Made by a program: the position numbers and the translations under genes. Below the pieces are notes generated by a model, which searched no databases, was not told where the DNA came from, and worked only from the letters and a program-made list of their open reading frames with translations. From the NCBI GenBank assembly GCA_913062815.1, contig CAJXWZ010000013.1:1-64000 (forward strand): 64,000 nucleotides of DNA, written 5' to 3'. The stretch is from an uncultured Colwellia sp. Lineage in GTDB: Bacteria > Pseudomonadota > Gammaproteobacteria > Enterobacterales > Alteromonadaceae. Positions 7,649 to 16,332 of the stretch are shown one piece after another (positions within the stretch are counted from its first letter, which is position 1; each line of letters begins with the position of its first letter).

Positions 7649-7951
7649 TTGTTTGGCGTAGTTCTTTTATTCTCTTGTGCTAGCAAAGCGTATGCTGCAG
7701 GGGTAGATGTTATATTATTGGTTCCAGTGGGTTGGCTAATTGCACTGGTATTGGCAATAATATCAATTTTTATTGCTCCAAATAGATTGCATATCACAAA
7801 AACTCACCTTGGAAGTATCTTATTCTACCTTGTGGCAAGCTATTGGCAGGAAGGCAGCGATTGGACTTTTATTTTTTTACTTTTATATCCCATTGCTTCA
7901 TCAATCATTATTTTAATTTACTCTATAATACTTAAAGTTAAGTTAAAATAA
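7649..7951 (+). CDS. Small membrane protein with signal-like N-terminus, unknown
   Basis: About 100 residues: an N-terminal hydrophobic stretch ending CASKAYAAG (signal-peptidase-like), then three membrane helices. The start is uncertain. TTG at 7649 gives a short signal sequence; the frame stays open upstream to the previous gene, where a stronger AGGGG site would suit an ATT or CTG start near 7598-7613 and would supply the basic residues (KVKIVCKQLK) a signal peptide needs. No family recognised. Confidence 0.55.
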   Translation: MFGVVLLFSCASKAYAAGVDVILLVPVGWLIALVLAIISIFIAPNRLHITKTHLGSILFYLVASYWQEGSDWTFIFLLLYPIASSIIILIYSIILKVKLK

Positions 7952-8095
7952 CGAATAGCAACGTTCTAGTTAGTTGATTCTTGTTAAATATTATTTTTCT
8001 TATGAACGTTTTGGTAGGGATTAAGTAAAAAAATGCTAAAGAATTAGCAAGCTAAATTCATAAGACTTTAAATATAAGGTTACTAAGGACAATTT

Positions 8096-8494
8096 GTGCT
8101 TAAAGGTTTAAATCACATTACGATTGCGGTAAATAATTTAGATGAATCATTTGATTTCTACGTTAATTTACTAGGTATGACTGCTCATGCGAAATGGATT
8201 GATGGTGCTTATTTGACTCTGAATGACCTTTGGTTTTGCCTATCATGCGATACAGTCGTAACGAGTTCAGATTATAGTCATTTAGCCTTTGATGTCAGCG
8301 CAACAAATTTTGAAACACTGAAGTCTCACCTTATTAATAAAAAGATTAAACAATGGCAAGTTAATAAGAGTGAAGGAAGATCCTTTTATTTTCTGGATCC
8401 TAACGGACATAAGCTAGAATTGCATGTTGGTAGCTTGTCTAGTCGATTAGCATCTCTAAAATTAACACCTTATGGTGGTTTAGAGTTTTATTAA
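8096..8494 (+). CDS. FosA-like fosfomycin thiol transferase (VOC family)
   Basis: FosA enzymes open the epoxide of fosfomycin with glutathione, using Mn(II) and K+. The 132-residue protein matches the FosA pattern end to end: MLKGLNHITIAV (metal ligand H7 and T9), the YSHLAFDV strand (H62), SEGRSFYFLDPNGHKLELHVG (E108), and SLSSRLAS (R117), ending PYGGLEF. Length agrees with FosA (about 135). GTG start with AAGGAC upstream. It may be an environmental housekeeping homologue and not a selected resistance gene. A glutathione-transferase gene lies 1.5 kb downstream. Confidence 0.85.
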   Translation: MLKGLNHITIAVNNLDESFDFYVNLLGMTAHAKWIDGAYLTLNDLWFCLSCDTVVTSSDYSHLAFDVSATNFETLKSHLINKKIKQWQVNKSEGRSFYFLDPNGHKLELHVGSLSSRLASLKLTPYGGLEFY

Positions 8495-8605
8495 ATCATT
8501 CAAACCGTAAATATATTATTTGCCATTATTCGTTATAGTCATTAGTTTATTTTTGGTTTATATGGCAGTTTTAAAATTGAAAATGTTTATGACGAGATAG
8601 TTCTT

Positions 8606-8755
8606 ATGGATAAAGGAAAGGGTAGTGAGGCTAAGAGTAGTTTTATCGGCGTTTCAATAGGCATTGGTGCTGGAATAGGGACTATTATAGGAGTTGCTAT
8701 TGGTTTGGGGGCGGGAACTGGTGTAGCTGTAGGAACTTATTTAGATGCCAATTAA
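8606..8755 (+). CDS. Glycine-zipper microprotein
   Basis: A 49-residue frame, MDKGKGSEAKSS followed by one hydrophobic glycine-rich helix (FIGVSIGIGAGIGTIIG and VAIGLGAGTGVAVG) and the end TYLDAN. The repeated G-x3-G pattern is a glycine-zipper membrane motif. Ribosome-site quality is modest, so coding is inferred from composition. Could be a small inner-membrane protein or a toxin-like peptide; no antitoxin partner is apparent. Confidence 0.5.
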   Translation: MDKGKGSEAKSSFIGVSIGIGAGIGTIIGVAIGLGAGTGVAVGTYLDAN

Positions 8756-8813
8756 AGTCGTAGCATTACAAAAAAACTAGCGTTTAGTATATGAAATATT
8801 TCAGAGGTATTGG

Positions 8814-9224
8814 ATGAATTATGTTATTTGGGTTGCGCTAGGTATATTCGCTGTTATACCACTGCTTGTCTTTGCAAATAGATTGAAATATAACACTATG
8901 ATTAAGTTGCTTGGTCGTAGCTTGGTAGCTGCAGCGATGATCTATGTAGGTTTTGCTTTAGCATGGGGTGATAATACTTGGTTAGTGATTGAAATTTCAG
9001 GTATTATTGTTTATGGCTTATTCTATGCACTCTCTATAAAGTATAATGCCATTTGGCTTGCTTTCGGTTGGTTATTACACCCCGTTTGGGATGTTATTTT
9101 GCACTTGTTTGGTCCCGGAACTCATGTGGTACCTTCATGGTATGCAGTCGCTTGTGTATCATTTGATATAACCGTGGCAGCATATATTTTCTATCGTATG
9201 AAAGTTCATACTTATCAAATGTAA
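8814..9224 (+). CDS. DUF6010-family membrane protein
   Basis: A 136-residue protein with four predicted membrane helices. The conserved GWLLHPVWDVILH followed by VPSWYAVACVSFD fits DUF6010 proteins, which keep paired histidines and aspartates in or near the membrane; function unknown. ATG at 8814, with AGAGGT upstream. Confidence 0.75.
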   Translation: MNYVIWVALGIFAVIPLLVFANRLKYNTMIKLLGRSLVAAAMIYVGFALAWGDNTWLVIEISGIIVYGLFYALSIKYNAIWLAFGWLLHPVWDVILHLFGPGTHVVPSWYAVACVSFDITVAAYIFYRMKVHTYQM

Positions 9225-9360
9225 TAGCGTATTGTAATACATACTCCCTATTATTCATTATTTGTAAACATAAGCTCATTAATATAAATAGATGAAAATA
9301 TTAAAAATTGTTGGCTTTTACTAAAACGTCCCTTATGGTATCTAAAAAACTGGAGTATTT

Positions 9361-9552
9361 ATGAGTAACAAAATTATTGGTATTGCTTTTATTATTGTCG
9401 GCTCAGCTTTAGCTATGTGGGGCTACAATATCTATGATTCAGCGAGTGCTCAACTTAGCCGAGCTATAAATGGTGATACGCCTATTGAAGCATGGGCAGG
9501 CCTGTTTGGTGGAATTGCTTGTGTAGTATTTGGTATTAGCAAATTAAAATAA
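9361..9552 (+). CDS. DUF3185-family small membrane protein
   Basis: A 63-residue protein with two membrane helices around ASAQLSRAINGDTPIEAW. The pattern KIIGIAFIIVGSALAMWGYNIYDS...GLFGGIACVVFG is that of DUF3185 (PF11381), found in many gammaproteobacteria and of unknown role. GGAG lies close to the ATG. Confidence 0.8.
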   Translation: MSNKIIGIAFIIVGSALAMWGYNIYDSASAQLSRAINGDTPIEAWAGLFGGIACVVFGISKLK

Positions 9553-9585
9553 AGAATTTATCAATCTGCTAATTAAGGAAATCAC

Positions 9586-9954
9586 GTGGAATCTTTATTT
9601 AAAATATTATTATCCGTTGTAACCTTTATTGCTTGCGTATATAGCTCTAGAGTATTTGGTCTTGGGGTTTGGTCAATTGCATTCATCGCTTTTAGTTTTG
9701 TCCTCGTTTTATCGATATTTATGCCTATGCTGACACAAGTGGCACGACTTATTGCTAAATTTATGAGTGTAATGGCTACGTTAGCTTTTGTATTGTTGAT
9801 GTTAGCTGCCACTGTTGGTGGCTCGTTCTCAATGTCAGAAAGTAATGAATTTTTTGCATTCGGTTTAGTGCTAATCGCGTTGCTTGGTAGTGGTTTTTTC
9901 TTTATCAAAGACAGTGATGAGAATTCGACTGTTCAAGCAAGAGAAAAAGAATAA
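9586..9954 (+). CDS. Membrane protein, unknown
   Basis: A 122-residue protein with four hydrophobic helices and a short charged tail (DENSTVQAREKE). Starts at GTG with AAGGAAA upstream, 33 bp after the DUF3185 gene, and ends 15 bp before the GST gene, so these three could form one transcript. No family recognised. Confidence 0.65.
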   Translation: MESLFKILLSVVTFIACVYSSRVFGLGVWSIAFIAFSFVLVLSIFMPMLTQVARLIAKFMSVMATLAFVLLMLAATVGGSFSMSESNEFFAFGLVLIALLGSGFFFIKDSDENSTVQAREKE

Positions 9955-9969
9955 AATGGAGTTTAGGTA

Positions 9970-10569
9970 ATGAATTTAATAGTTGGTACTGATTCAACAT
10001 GGTCTTTACGTGCATGGATCTGTAGTCAAATAGCACAAATAGATGTTGAAATTAACGTGATTGATCTCACTGAGCTAGATTATAAGTCCGAGATAGTTAA
10101 GTTCTCTGAATCTGGTTTAGTGCCGGCGTTAACTGTAGATACTTTTGTAATTCATGACTCGTTGGCAATTATTGAATATTTCAATGAGTGTGCCAACGGT
10201 GTTCTTTATCCTAAATCAAAGCTTAAAAGGGCCTTAGCAAGAAGTTTATGTGCTGAATTACATGCTGGCTTTATGAGTTTAAGATCTCAATGCCCATTTT
10301 CTTTAGATAAAGTAGCGCCTCTAGCCGTTAATAATACTGAAATTGAAAATGAGTTAGCGCGCATTGAAGCTATTTTTAAATTGGCGAAATTACCATTTAT
10401 GTTTGATGATGCAGGTGTAGTTGATGCTTTTTATTCTATCTTGGCTTTTAGATTAAAGGCATACGGCATCAATTTTCCTGGTAAAGCTGGGGCTTATCAA
10501 GATAGCTTGTTGAATTGGTCAAGTTTGAAGCAAGCCATTGCCCTCGCTCATGATTGGAAAACAGCTTAA
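9970..10569 (+). CDS. Glutathione S-transferase family protein
   Basis: A 199-residue cytosolic GST-type protein: thioredoxin-like N-domain (LIVGTDSTWSLRAWICSQ with a serine where the catalytic Ser/Tyr/Cys is expected, then SGLVPALTVDTFVIHDSLAIIEYF) and an all-helical C-domain beginning KRALARSLCAELHAG. The VPAL and DSLAI motifs build the glutathione site. Substrate unknown. Confidence 0.87.
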   Translation: MNLIVGTDSTWSLRAWICSQIAQIDVEINVIDLTELDYKSEIVKFSESGLVPALTVDTFVIHDSLAIIEYFNECANGVLYPKSKLKRALARSLCAELHAGFMSLRSQCPFSLDKVAPLAVNNTEIENELARIEAIFKLAKLPFMFDDAGVVDAFYSILAFRLKAYGINFPGKAGAYQDSLLNWSSLKQAIALAHDWKTA

Positions 10570-10626
10570 GCACCTTATGATAAATAGCGGTGACACTTGC
10601 CGCGCGGCATCTGGATTTTACTTTTT

Positions 10627-10652
10627 AACCTTGTTTTTTCGAATATAAGGTT
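10627..10652. repeat. Short inverted repeat between GST and EamA genes
   Basis: AACCTT and AAGGTT arms around a 14-base loop containing TTTTTTCG, just upstream of the EamA-type gene. It may be a weak terminator for the preceding transcript. Confidence 0.3.
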
Positions 10653-10669
10653 ATTTTAAATAAACTTAT

Positions 10670-11554
10670 ATGAACTATAACCAACTGTTGAAAACAAGCT
10701 TGATAACAGTTTTAGCGTTAATCGCTTTTGCTGCTAATTCGGTATTATGTCGATTAGCATTAGGAGATGGCGTTATAGATGCTTCAAGCTTTACCGCTAT
10801 TCGTCTTTTTTCAGGTGCTATTGCACTTTTTGTTATCTTAATCTTAAAAGGTAAAAACAAAGGGGAGTTATCAAAAGGAAGTTGGACAGCAAGTTTTATG
10901 TTGTTTACCTATGCCGTAACATTTTCTTACGCGTACCTCACTGTAGATACAGGTACAGGTGCACTCATTTTATTTGGCTCAGTTCAAATTACCATGATAT
11001 TACTTTCTTTACTCTCAGGAACAAGATTACATGTGAGTGAGTGGGCCGGCATTTCAATCGCTTTTTGCGGTTTTATTTATCTTATTTTACCAAGTTTATC
11101 AACACCCTCAATTAACGGTTTTATGTTAATGGCATTGGCTGGCTTTTCATGGGCCGTTTATACCTTAAAAGGGCGTAACTCTCAAAACCCGTTAATGGAT
11201 ACAACTTACAACTTTATCAGAACTATTCCATTAGTTGTGCTATTAGTTACTTTTACTATTGACGGCATAAACTATGCTCAAGAAGGTGTTTGGTTAGCGA
11301 TAGTCTCTGGTGCTTTAACGTCAGGCGTAGGTTATACCATATGGTATTACGCTCTTAGGCAATTATCTTCAACCCAAGCTGCCGTTATTCAACTGTCAGT
11401 TCCTGTCATCGCTGCAATAGGCGGCGTAATCTTTGTGTCAGAAGAACTGACAACTCGACTCATTATTGCTGCTGTTATTGTACTTGGCGGTATTTTACTT
11501 GTGGTGTTGGGGAAGTACTATTTCATTTCAGCCAAGTTAAATGTAAAAACGTAG
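10670..11554 (+). CDS. EamA/DMT-family transporter
   Basis: A 294-residue inner-membrane protein with ten predicted helices arranged as two EamA repeats (about residues 10-135 and 150-280). The drug/metabolite transporter family generally exports amino acids or metabolites. SSTQAAVIQLSVPVIAAIGGVIF is the typical ninth-helix region. The ligand is not predictable. Confidence 0.87.
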   Translation: MNYNQLLKTSLITVLALIAFAANSVLCRLALGDGVIDASSFTAIRLFSGAIALFVILILKGKNKGELSKGSWTASFMLFTYAVTFSYAYLTVDTGTGALILFGSVQITMILLSLLSGTRLHVSEWAGISIAFCGFIYLILPSLSTPSINGFMLMALAGFSWAVYTLKGRNSQNPLMDTTYNFIRTIPLVVLLVTFTIDGINYAQEGVWLAIVSGALTSGVGYTIWYYALRQLSSTQAAVIQLSVPVIAAIGGVIFVSEELTTRLIIAAVIVLGGILLVVLGKYYFISAKLNVKT

Positions 11555-11660
11555 AGGTGATATAGTTAAGTTAATTAGGTGAAATTCCGGCGCCAAATAT
11601 TATTAAAGTGGGGCTTAATAATGGTATTTGCTTATTTTAAAACGAGGCCCTTGATGATTT

Positions 11661-13028
11661 TTAAAAAGGGTGAGAAACCATGGCCCACATATTGGTACCT
11701 TCATTTGACTTGGCTACATCTAAACGTATAACCATTCCTGCTGTTAAAGCCCGAAGAGAAAATCCAACATCAGATTTCCAATCTTTATAAAGTACATGCC
11801 TATTGTAGGTTGGGGCGACTCGTCCTCCTTCTATAAATAATACCGCTTGAATCCAGTCTAACTTTAAGAATTTCAGCCACTTAATGTTTTTTATCGGATT
11901 ATAGTTCAAGGTATAACGGTACTCTGCTGCAGCATAAATAGCAGCTTTATCGTGAAACCGGTTTTGTCTAAAACCTCTCATTCGATAAAAGCCCCCAAGG
12001 GTTGCTCCTTCTAAAAATGGAGGGTTATTTGCTACTTGAACTTCATTTCTTTCATTCGTGTTCACCTGCCAACTAGTAGAATAAGCTGTCCAAAAGTTCA
12101 AAGCCAAAATTCTCTGTTTGGCAAGCTCTGTTGCACCGAAGGAAAAGTATTGACTAGCTTCAAACTCTACAAAATTCCATTGGCTTTGAGAGTCTAACCA
12201 TGCTGCATCATGTGAAAAGGCAAAATACTGTGAATTACCTACGGTCGGATTTATGGGAAAGTCAGTATTATCATGGAGCAGCCCCAATTCTATCGCATGT
12301 ATTGCGCCTTCAATTGATTCGTCGTCTGTTTCATAAAACTGATAACGATTAAATTGGCGAACCGATAGTATTGTTGTTCCATGCTCGAGAGGGTTCCATG
12401 CATCAGCATGCGTATTAGCATTTGAAGGCAAGCCATTAGTTAATCGGTATTTGCTTATTGGCGACTTTTTTGCTTTACCAATTGGTAGAACATAATCAAC
12501 TTGTAGATCCCACCAATTACTCGATCCGCTAGATTCAATGAAATGATCAAATTTAGAATCGTTTGAGCCTGGTCGAACGGTATTACCATCAACGAAATCT
12601 TTATTTGGTGGAGCATAAGCACGCATCAGTGGATAATCACCAACCATACCTACTACACTGATAAACAGCCGGTTGGAATACTTTAAGCGATAGTCCCACA
12701 TGCCTAAACCAAACCCTTTAGAGTCTTCGCCGCCGAAAAGAGTAGTGCCTAAAGTCATTTGTTCTTGGAAACCACCACTTGCCGCTGCACCAAGCCCAAG
12801 GGTTAAGCCCATATCATCGGTAGAAAATGCATAGGGCAACCATAAGGTTTCTTTACTGGTTTCGCTCTCAATGCGATCAATACGTAATTTTACAGTCACA
12901 GGTGGTTTAGCAACCACTATTGGCTGAAAAACTAATAGCAAAAGTATTAATTTTCTAAATAAAAAATGAGGCCTTAATACATTGATAAGAGTCATCCTTT
13001 TAATCATAAACAGCGTGGTAATTCTCAT
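11661..13028 (-). CDS. Outer-membrane beta-barrel protein, Omp85/surface-antigen type
   Basis: The product (455 residues from the first ATG; a later ATG at 12995 is possible) has a hydrophobic signal segment ending VVAK, and no POTRA repeats. It ends with the barrel signature LGGFYRMRGF followed by AAIYAAAEYRYTLNY and a C-terminal phenylalanine, which matches the bacterial surface antigen domain (PF01103). Being short, it is a barrel-only relative of BamA/TamA. It follows the YiaV-like gene by 53 bp on the same strand, suggesting an envelope-spanning unit. Confidence 0.78.
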   Translation of the reverse strand: MRITTLFMIKRMTLINVLRPHFLFRKLILLLLVFQPIVVAKPPVTVKLRIDRIESETSKETLWLPYAFSTDDMGLTLGLGAAASGGFQEQMTLGTTLFGGEDSKGFGLGMWDYRLKYSNRLFISVVGMVGDYPLMRAYAPPNKDFVDGNTVRPGSNDSKFDHFIESSGSSNWWDLQVDYVLPIGKAKKSPISKYRLTNGLPSNANTHADAWNPLEHGTTILSVRQFNRYQFYETDDESIEGAIHAIELGLLHDNTDFPINPTVGNSQYFAFSHDAAWLDSQSQWNFVEFEASQYFSFGATELAKQRILALNFWTAYSTSWQVNTNERNEVQVANNPPFLEGATLGGFYRMRGFRQNRFHDKAAIYAAAEYRYTLNYNPIKNIKWLKFLKLDWIQAVLFIEGGRVAPTYNRHVLYKDWKSDVGFSLRALTAGMVIRLDVAKSNEGTNMWAMVSHPF

Positions 13029-13081
13029 TAATGATAAAGCTAACGTTATTATGTAAACTTTACGGATTAGAATCTCTATTT

Positions 13082-14230
13082 CTATTTAATCGGATAAACG
13101 TAGTTGATCCAGCCCATCATTCGAAGCAATAACTTTCTCATTAGTGATACATGTAAGGGGTCATGCTCCTTATTTATCACCACCGCTTTACCTTGTACTC
13201 CTAGAGGCAGGTTATAATCAGACAAATCTTCTTCTAATTCTATTATGCCAATAGCAAAGCCATGAGATGTTAGTTTTTTAGCTGAGACCAGCTGACCACC
13301 TGCTTGAAATTCACCTTCAGACATTGCGGGCATTAGTTGCACAAATTTGCCTTTAAAAACATGACCAGGAACACTATCCAATATGACTTCGGCCTCCAAA
13401 CCTGCTTCCATTCTTAGCAATGAATTTTGCCAAAATAATCCTGCAAACCTTCTTTTTTGTTTTGGTATAAATATCATCACAGGGCGTAATGGCAATGAAG
13501 CGGCACGGACACCCGGTTTAAGAGCTATCTGTGTTGCTATACCATCATCGGGTGCTCGTACAAAAGTACTCGAAAGGTCAAATTCAGCTTTATTTAACTG
13601 TGCTTGTAGTTGGGCTACTTGTGGATTCATACCTAATATTTCGACATTAGCAATTAAACGAACTCGTTGCTCTTCTGACTCAGCTGCTCGCAATTGTGAC
13701 TCAGCGGCTTCCAAAAGTTTTTTTCTATTCTCTATTTCTTGTTCGGTAAAAGGAGAGTTCTCACCCGCAGAAAGCTTTCCTTTTAAAAATCTTTGATAGT
13801 TCGAGTTTTTTCTATCTCTATCTGCTTGCGCCTGTGCCACATGAGCTATTGCGGTTTGAAGTTTTTGATCACTTTGTAAATCGCTACTTTTAGCGTCAAC
13901 TAATAAAGCGGTAAGTTGATCAATTTTTGCTTGGAAAGGGGTGGCATCCAAAGTAAAAAGTAGGTCACCTTTTTTTACTGGCATATTAGCAATAACGTCT
14001 ACCGTTTGTACCGTACCACTGACATTAGGAACGATTGGTATGCTGACAAATATCTCTTTACCGTATTTAGCGTAAGGGTGATTGTAATTCATTAACATCA
14101 GTAAAGTTGAAAGAATAGCGATACCGCCAAGAGCTGCTGTTGGTACTGACCATTTATTCATAGGAATTTTAAACACTTTAAACACGACAGTACAAAGCGC
14201 TGTATAGGTAAGAATTATAATTAAATCCAT
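13082..14230 (-). CDS. yiaV: HlyD-family membrane-fusion protein, YiaV-like
   Basis: A 382-residue periplasmic adaptor anchored by N-terminal helices. It has a biotinyl-lipoyl-like domain (PNVSGTVQTVDVIANMPVKKGDLLFTLD), a long coiled-coil hairpin (about residues 110-210) and the second lipoyl half (FVRAPDDGIATQIALKPGVR). Partnered with a DUF3302 protein, as in E. coli yiaWV. The inner-membrane pump normally expected with HlyD adaptors is not visible; its transported substrate is unknown. Confidence 0.85.
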   Translation of the reverse strand: MDLIIILTYTALCTVVFKVFKIPMNKWSVPTAALGGIAILSTLLMLMNYNHPYAKYGKEIFVSIPIVPNVSGTVQTVDVIANMPVKKGDLLFTLDATPFQAKIDQLTALLVDAKSSDLQSDQKLQTAIAHVAQAQADRDRKNSNYQRFLKGKLSAGENSPFTEQEIENRKKLLEAAESQLRAAESEEQRVRLIANVEILGMNPQVAQLQAQLNKAEFDLSSTFVRAPDDGIATQIALKPGVRAASLPLRPVMIFIPKQKRRFAGLFWQNSLLRMEAGLEAEVILDSVPGHVFKGKFVQLMPAMSEGEFQAGGQLVSAKKLTSHGFAIGIIELEEDLSDYNLPLGVQGKAVVINKEHDPLHVSLMRKLLLRMMGWINYVYPIK

Positions 14231-14232
14231 GG

Positions 14233-14571
14233 TTAAGAAGCCTCGTTGTTAGTCAGTTGTTTTTTGATCTCAATAACTTCACGGTTCAAAGATTCTATTT
14301 CACCTTTAAGTTGCTCTATTTCTTGATTACTGTTTTGTCGTGAGTCAAAGCCCCAACCCCTATCTTCTCGGTATAGTGTTGCCCAGATCCACAAAAATGG
14401 CCAAATGACATGTAAAGTAAAAAGGCTAATCCAACCGGCAACGTGTAATGCGTCTTGATGAGGGTGATTTCGGTGAACTGCTATTTCATAGGGAATGTCA
14501 TGAATAACAATAATGCCGTAAAATAATACAATACCTACAAAAAAGACCAGAAATAACGCTACATAATCCAT
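14233..14571 (-). CDS. yiaW: DUF3302-family inner-membrane protein, YiaW-like
   Basis: A 112-residue protein with two membrane helices. The stretches FYGIIVIHDIPYEIAVHRNH and HVAGWISLFTLHVIWPFLWI, then ATLYREDRGWG, are nearly those of E. coli YiaW. The C-terminal tail is a coiled coil (EIEQLKGEIESLNREVIEIKKQL). Only two bases separate it from the YiaV-like gene, so they are translated together. Confidence 0.88.
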   Translation of the reverse strand: MDYVALFLVFFVGIVLFYGIIVIHDIPYEIAVHRNHPHQDALHVAGWISLFTLHVIWPFLWIWATLYREDRGWGFDSRQNSNQEIEQLKGEIESLNREVIEIKKQLTNNEAS

Positions 14572-15309
14572 AAAAACTCCATAATAATTTAATTAATCAT
14601 TGTAAAGTGCAATACCGAAATCACACTGAGGTTTTTTTACAAAAACTTGCTGCATCTTGTCATACAGTCCGTTGCTGGAATTGAATTAATTGTCAGCACA
14701 TAGCTACTTTCAATAAAAGAGGTTCAAATATTGAAAAGTTTATCAACAATACACAAGCTTTATGTTCAATCATGATAATAACACTATACAGTAAGCTGAA
14801 AATTAGCAATAAAATCACAGCTTTAATTTAGCTATGCTTAGGAATATAATAGAATTTTTCACTTTCAATTACTTCAGCATCATATTATTGTGTGGCACGA
14901 CTTTGTTGTGTCTGCTTTCTCTACTGATGAAGTGGTAGATATCTAAAATAATTTCATTAGCGGTGGTCAAGGTAGTAATGCATTTAAAAATGCAATGTTG
15001 TTTGGGTCTTAGAATAACTAGTATTTACCAGTTTTAGCCACAGCCCGTGGTGGTTCATATAAGTTCAAAATATTATTTACTTTAGACCATCTTCACTCGT
15101 TTGTTAATGCCCTTTTGTGATCAGGTAAACCATAGCATTACATTTTAAGTCGTGTAGATATTCTATTGATTATATATTTTTAATTAACAAACATTGAATT
15201 TATACATGTCTTTTTATAATGTTTTTATACACTTCAATTGTTTAGTATTGCACCACTACGAAAGTTGTAGTAGCTTGTAATGAAAAGCACGATGACGTGA
15301 GGGACTATT
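14572..15309. other. 738-bp region without an intact gene; possible gene remnant
   Basis: No intact frame with a ribosome site. At 14881-15011 one plus-strand frame reads WHDFVVSAFSTDEVVDI, a stop, then NNFISGGQGSNAFKNAML and another stop. This could be a decayed coding segment, loosely like the glycine-rich end of RHS-type proteins, but the match is too weak to name. The rest is AT-rich and should hold promoters for the flanking divergent genes. Confidence 0.3.
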
Positions 15310-16332
15310 TTGGAATATGGCTATTTTACATTAAAAGGAAAACAGGTTGATAACTTACCTTGTGAGCAATGTAATAATGATACCTTTAACGTAAAAGGTA
15401 TTATTAAATATGTGTTTGTATTTTTAGAGTACCTCCCTGTTTTTCCTGTTACGAAGAGTGTCATATTGAGTTGCACAAACTGCAATGAAATAATTGATCG
15501 AACAGCCATAGAGTCAAGTCTGTACAAATCAATAAAAAAGAATGTATTTAAGTTTTATTTTGTCTTGCCTATGTATGTCGGTTTACTCTTTTTTTTGTCA
15601 TTGTTGGGTTATTGGCAGTATTTAAAGCACGAAGAAAATACCCTCACAAAAGCTTATATACATTCACCGCAAAAAAATGATTTTTACTTTATTAATTATG
15701 AAAAAATCAATGACAATATCCGTCCAACTCAAAAATATCGTTTAGGTAAAGTCGTTAGTGTGAATGATGGCTTAATATCAATGATTTATGGTGGTTTTAC
15801 TTATACAAGATCATCTTCTCTTATAAGAGATGTGCAAGGAGGAATGACTTATGACGCAAGGTATTTTAATCACAAAGAGCACAGTTTCACTTTAGATGAA
15901 TTACAAAACCTTTATGCAGACAATGCAATCTTAGCGATAAAGCGACCAAAAAATAATAGGCTCTATGGAAATGTCGTTATTGATAGTATTTCTATCAATA
16001 GAAAATATAGCTCAATAGCTGAAATGCATAATGACAGGGGCCTTGCTTTTATGAGGTATTCGCATATCGCATCGAACTTAGAAAACGCCTACAAGCATTT
16101 TTCATTATCTTCTGAGGGTGGTTTATCAAAAGGCCAGGTCAATTTATCAAAATTATATATTGGAGCGAGTGATATCAATAAAGCGTTATATTGGTTAGAC
16201 AAAGCGGCAATACAAGGAAACTATGAAGCGATAAGGTTATATATTGAACATTGCAACGTTGCTGATGGTTGTGATAAAAAACTATTTATCAGTAAACTGG
16301 AGATGACGGGTTTTGATTTATCATTAAATTAG
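15310..16332 (+). CDS. Zinc-ribbon membrane protein with Sel1-like repeats
   Basis: A 340-residue protein. The N-terminal cytoplasmic zinc ribbon uses C18/C21 and C55/C58 around a hydrophobic FLEYLPVFPVTKS hairpin. One membrane helix (about residues 82-102) follows, then an extracytoplasmic beta-rich region, and near the end Sel1-like repeats (about 240-310: GLSKGQVNLSKLYIGAS, NKALYWLDKAAIQGNYEAI). The start is TTG with GAGGGA ten bases upstream. Codon use looks very AT-rich. Function unknown; zinc ribbon plus Sel1 suggests a scaffold or sensor. Confidence 0.72.
   Translation: MEYGYFTLKGKQVDNLPCEQCNNDTFNVKGIIKYVFVFLEYLPVFPVTKSVILSCTNCNEIIDRTAIESSLYKSIKKNVFKFYFVLPMYVGLLFFLSLLGYWQYLKHEENTLTKAYIHSPQKNDFYFINYEKINDNIRPTQKYRLGKVVSVNDGLISMIYGGFTYTRSSSLIRDVQGGMTYDARYFNHKEHSFTLDELQNLYADNAILAIKRPKNNRLYGNVVIDSISINRKYSSIAEMHNDRGLAFMRYSHIASNLENAYKHFSLSSEGGLSKGQVNLSKLYIGASDINKALYWLDKAAIQGNYEAIRLYIEHCNVADGCDKKLFISKLEMTGFDLSLN

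Noticed and set aside
7372..7797. 141-codon minus-strand frame
   Set aside because: Antisense to the DUF2007 and the following membrane-protein genes; composition is unlike a real protein.
3439..10569. Integron cassette array
   Set aside because: No integrase gene and no recognisable attC pairs in the spacers; several neighbouring genes are closely coupled, unlike single-gene cassettes.
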